This document shows positions 4,808-5,011 of a DNA stretch of 5,011 nt, in pieces. The position numbers and the translations under genes were made by a program. The notes below the pieces were generated by a model. The model had not been told where the DNA came from. It did not search any database and worked only from the letters and a program-made list of their open reading frames with translations. The stretch is taken from the NCBI RefSeq assembly GCF_902490045.1, contig NZ_CABUCJ010000153.1:1-5011 (forward strand). Reading direction: 5' to 3'. The DNA comes from an uncultured Anaerotruncus sp. (GTDB lineage Bacteria; Bacillota; Clostridia; Oscillospirales; Ruminococcaceae). The first letter of the stretch is position 1. Each line of letters begins with the position of its first letter.

Positions 4808-5011
4808 TCCCGCCCCGGCAGGTGACAGATATTTCGCCCTGCGGTCGGAAGGCTTTCTTCGCGCCCCTCCGGGCCGCTTTAGATGTGCCGCCCACGGCGG
4901 CGCGGATTGCCTATCCCGCCCCGGCAGGCGACAGATATTTCTCCCTGCGGTCGGAAGGCTTTCTTCGCACCCCTCCGGGGCGCTTTAGATGTGCCGCCTA
5001 CGGCGGCGCGG
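4808..5011. repeat. two tandem copies of a 98-bp intergenic repeat
   Basis: Copy 1 is 4808-4905 and copy 2 is 4914-5011, separated by ATTGCCTA, a period of 106. They differ at 5 of 98 positions, with no gaps. Each starts TCCCGCCCCGGCAGG and ends with a small palindrome GCCGCC-YAC-GGCGGC and then GCGG. A faint partial match (GTGCCGCCC at 4777-4785 and following) hints at a decayed earlier unit. Because 106 is not a multiple of three, the copies read in different frames, so a coding repeat is unlikely. Copy 2 ends at the last base of the window; further copies may follow. Confidence 0.9.

Noticed and set aside
4704..4895. Minus-strand 63-codon frame with a KAFRPQGEIS-like peptide
   Set aside because: It arises from the 98-bp repeat; the same peptide reappears from the second copy in another frame and meets a stop. 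No ribosome site, and it crosses the terminator.
4633..5010. Plus-strand frame from ATG 4633 that stays open to the window edge (126 codons)
   Set aside because: No ribosome site, it starts inside the secG promoter, crosses a strong intrinsic terminator and reads the two repeat copies in different frames.

Overview
The window looks like chromosomal DNA from a GC-rich, spore-forming Firmicute of class Clostridia, probably an Oscillospirales/Ruminococcaceae-type gut bacterium. The grounds are near-consensus AGGAGG ribosome sites, sigma-A-type promoters, a type A RNase P RNA (Bacilli normally carry type B), a BofA-like sporulation protein, and strongly GC-biased third codon positions. The genus assignment is inference.

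Layout. Bases 1-203 hold no gene, only a cluster of inverted and direct repeats downstream of ilvE. Bases 204-1274 (minus) encode a branched-chain amino acid aminotransferase (ilvE) with its own near-consensus promoter at 1327-1355. Bases 1473-2828 (minus) encode an NADP-type glutamate dehydrogenase (gdhA), ended by a hairpin at 1407-1437. Bases 2829-3051 are an AT-rich divergent promoter region. Bases about 3052-3424 (plus) are rnpB, followed by a perfect intrinsic terminator. Then come two plus-strand genes: a small BofA-like membrane protein (3524-3784, TTG start, possible sigma-E promoter) and a GNAT acetyltransferase (3830-4258, own promoter inside the end of bofA). A shared hairpin at 4272-4303 separates the acetyltransferase from the convergent secG (4317-4568, minus). 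Bases 4640-5011 hold an unexplained plus-strand terminator and two tandem copies of a 98-bp repeat. The second copy ends exactly at the window edge.

How the genes fit together. GdhA makes glutamate from 2-oxoglutarate and ammonia, and IlvE uses glutamate as amino donor for leucine, isoleucine and valine. The pair is a plausible nitrogen-assimilation and amino-acid neighbourhood, although each gene appears to be transcribed separately. rnpB, secG and bofA are housekeeping or developmental genes with individual promoters and terminators.

I see no CRISPR array, transposase, phage gene, toxin-antitoxin or defence locus, and no clear new multi-gene system. The parts most worth a second look are regulatory and repetitive: the palindrome in the ilvE promoter, the TTGCA half-sites at gdhA, the possible sigma-E promoter of bofA, the orphan terminator, and the repeats at both window ends.
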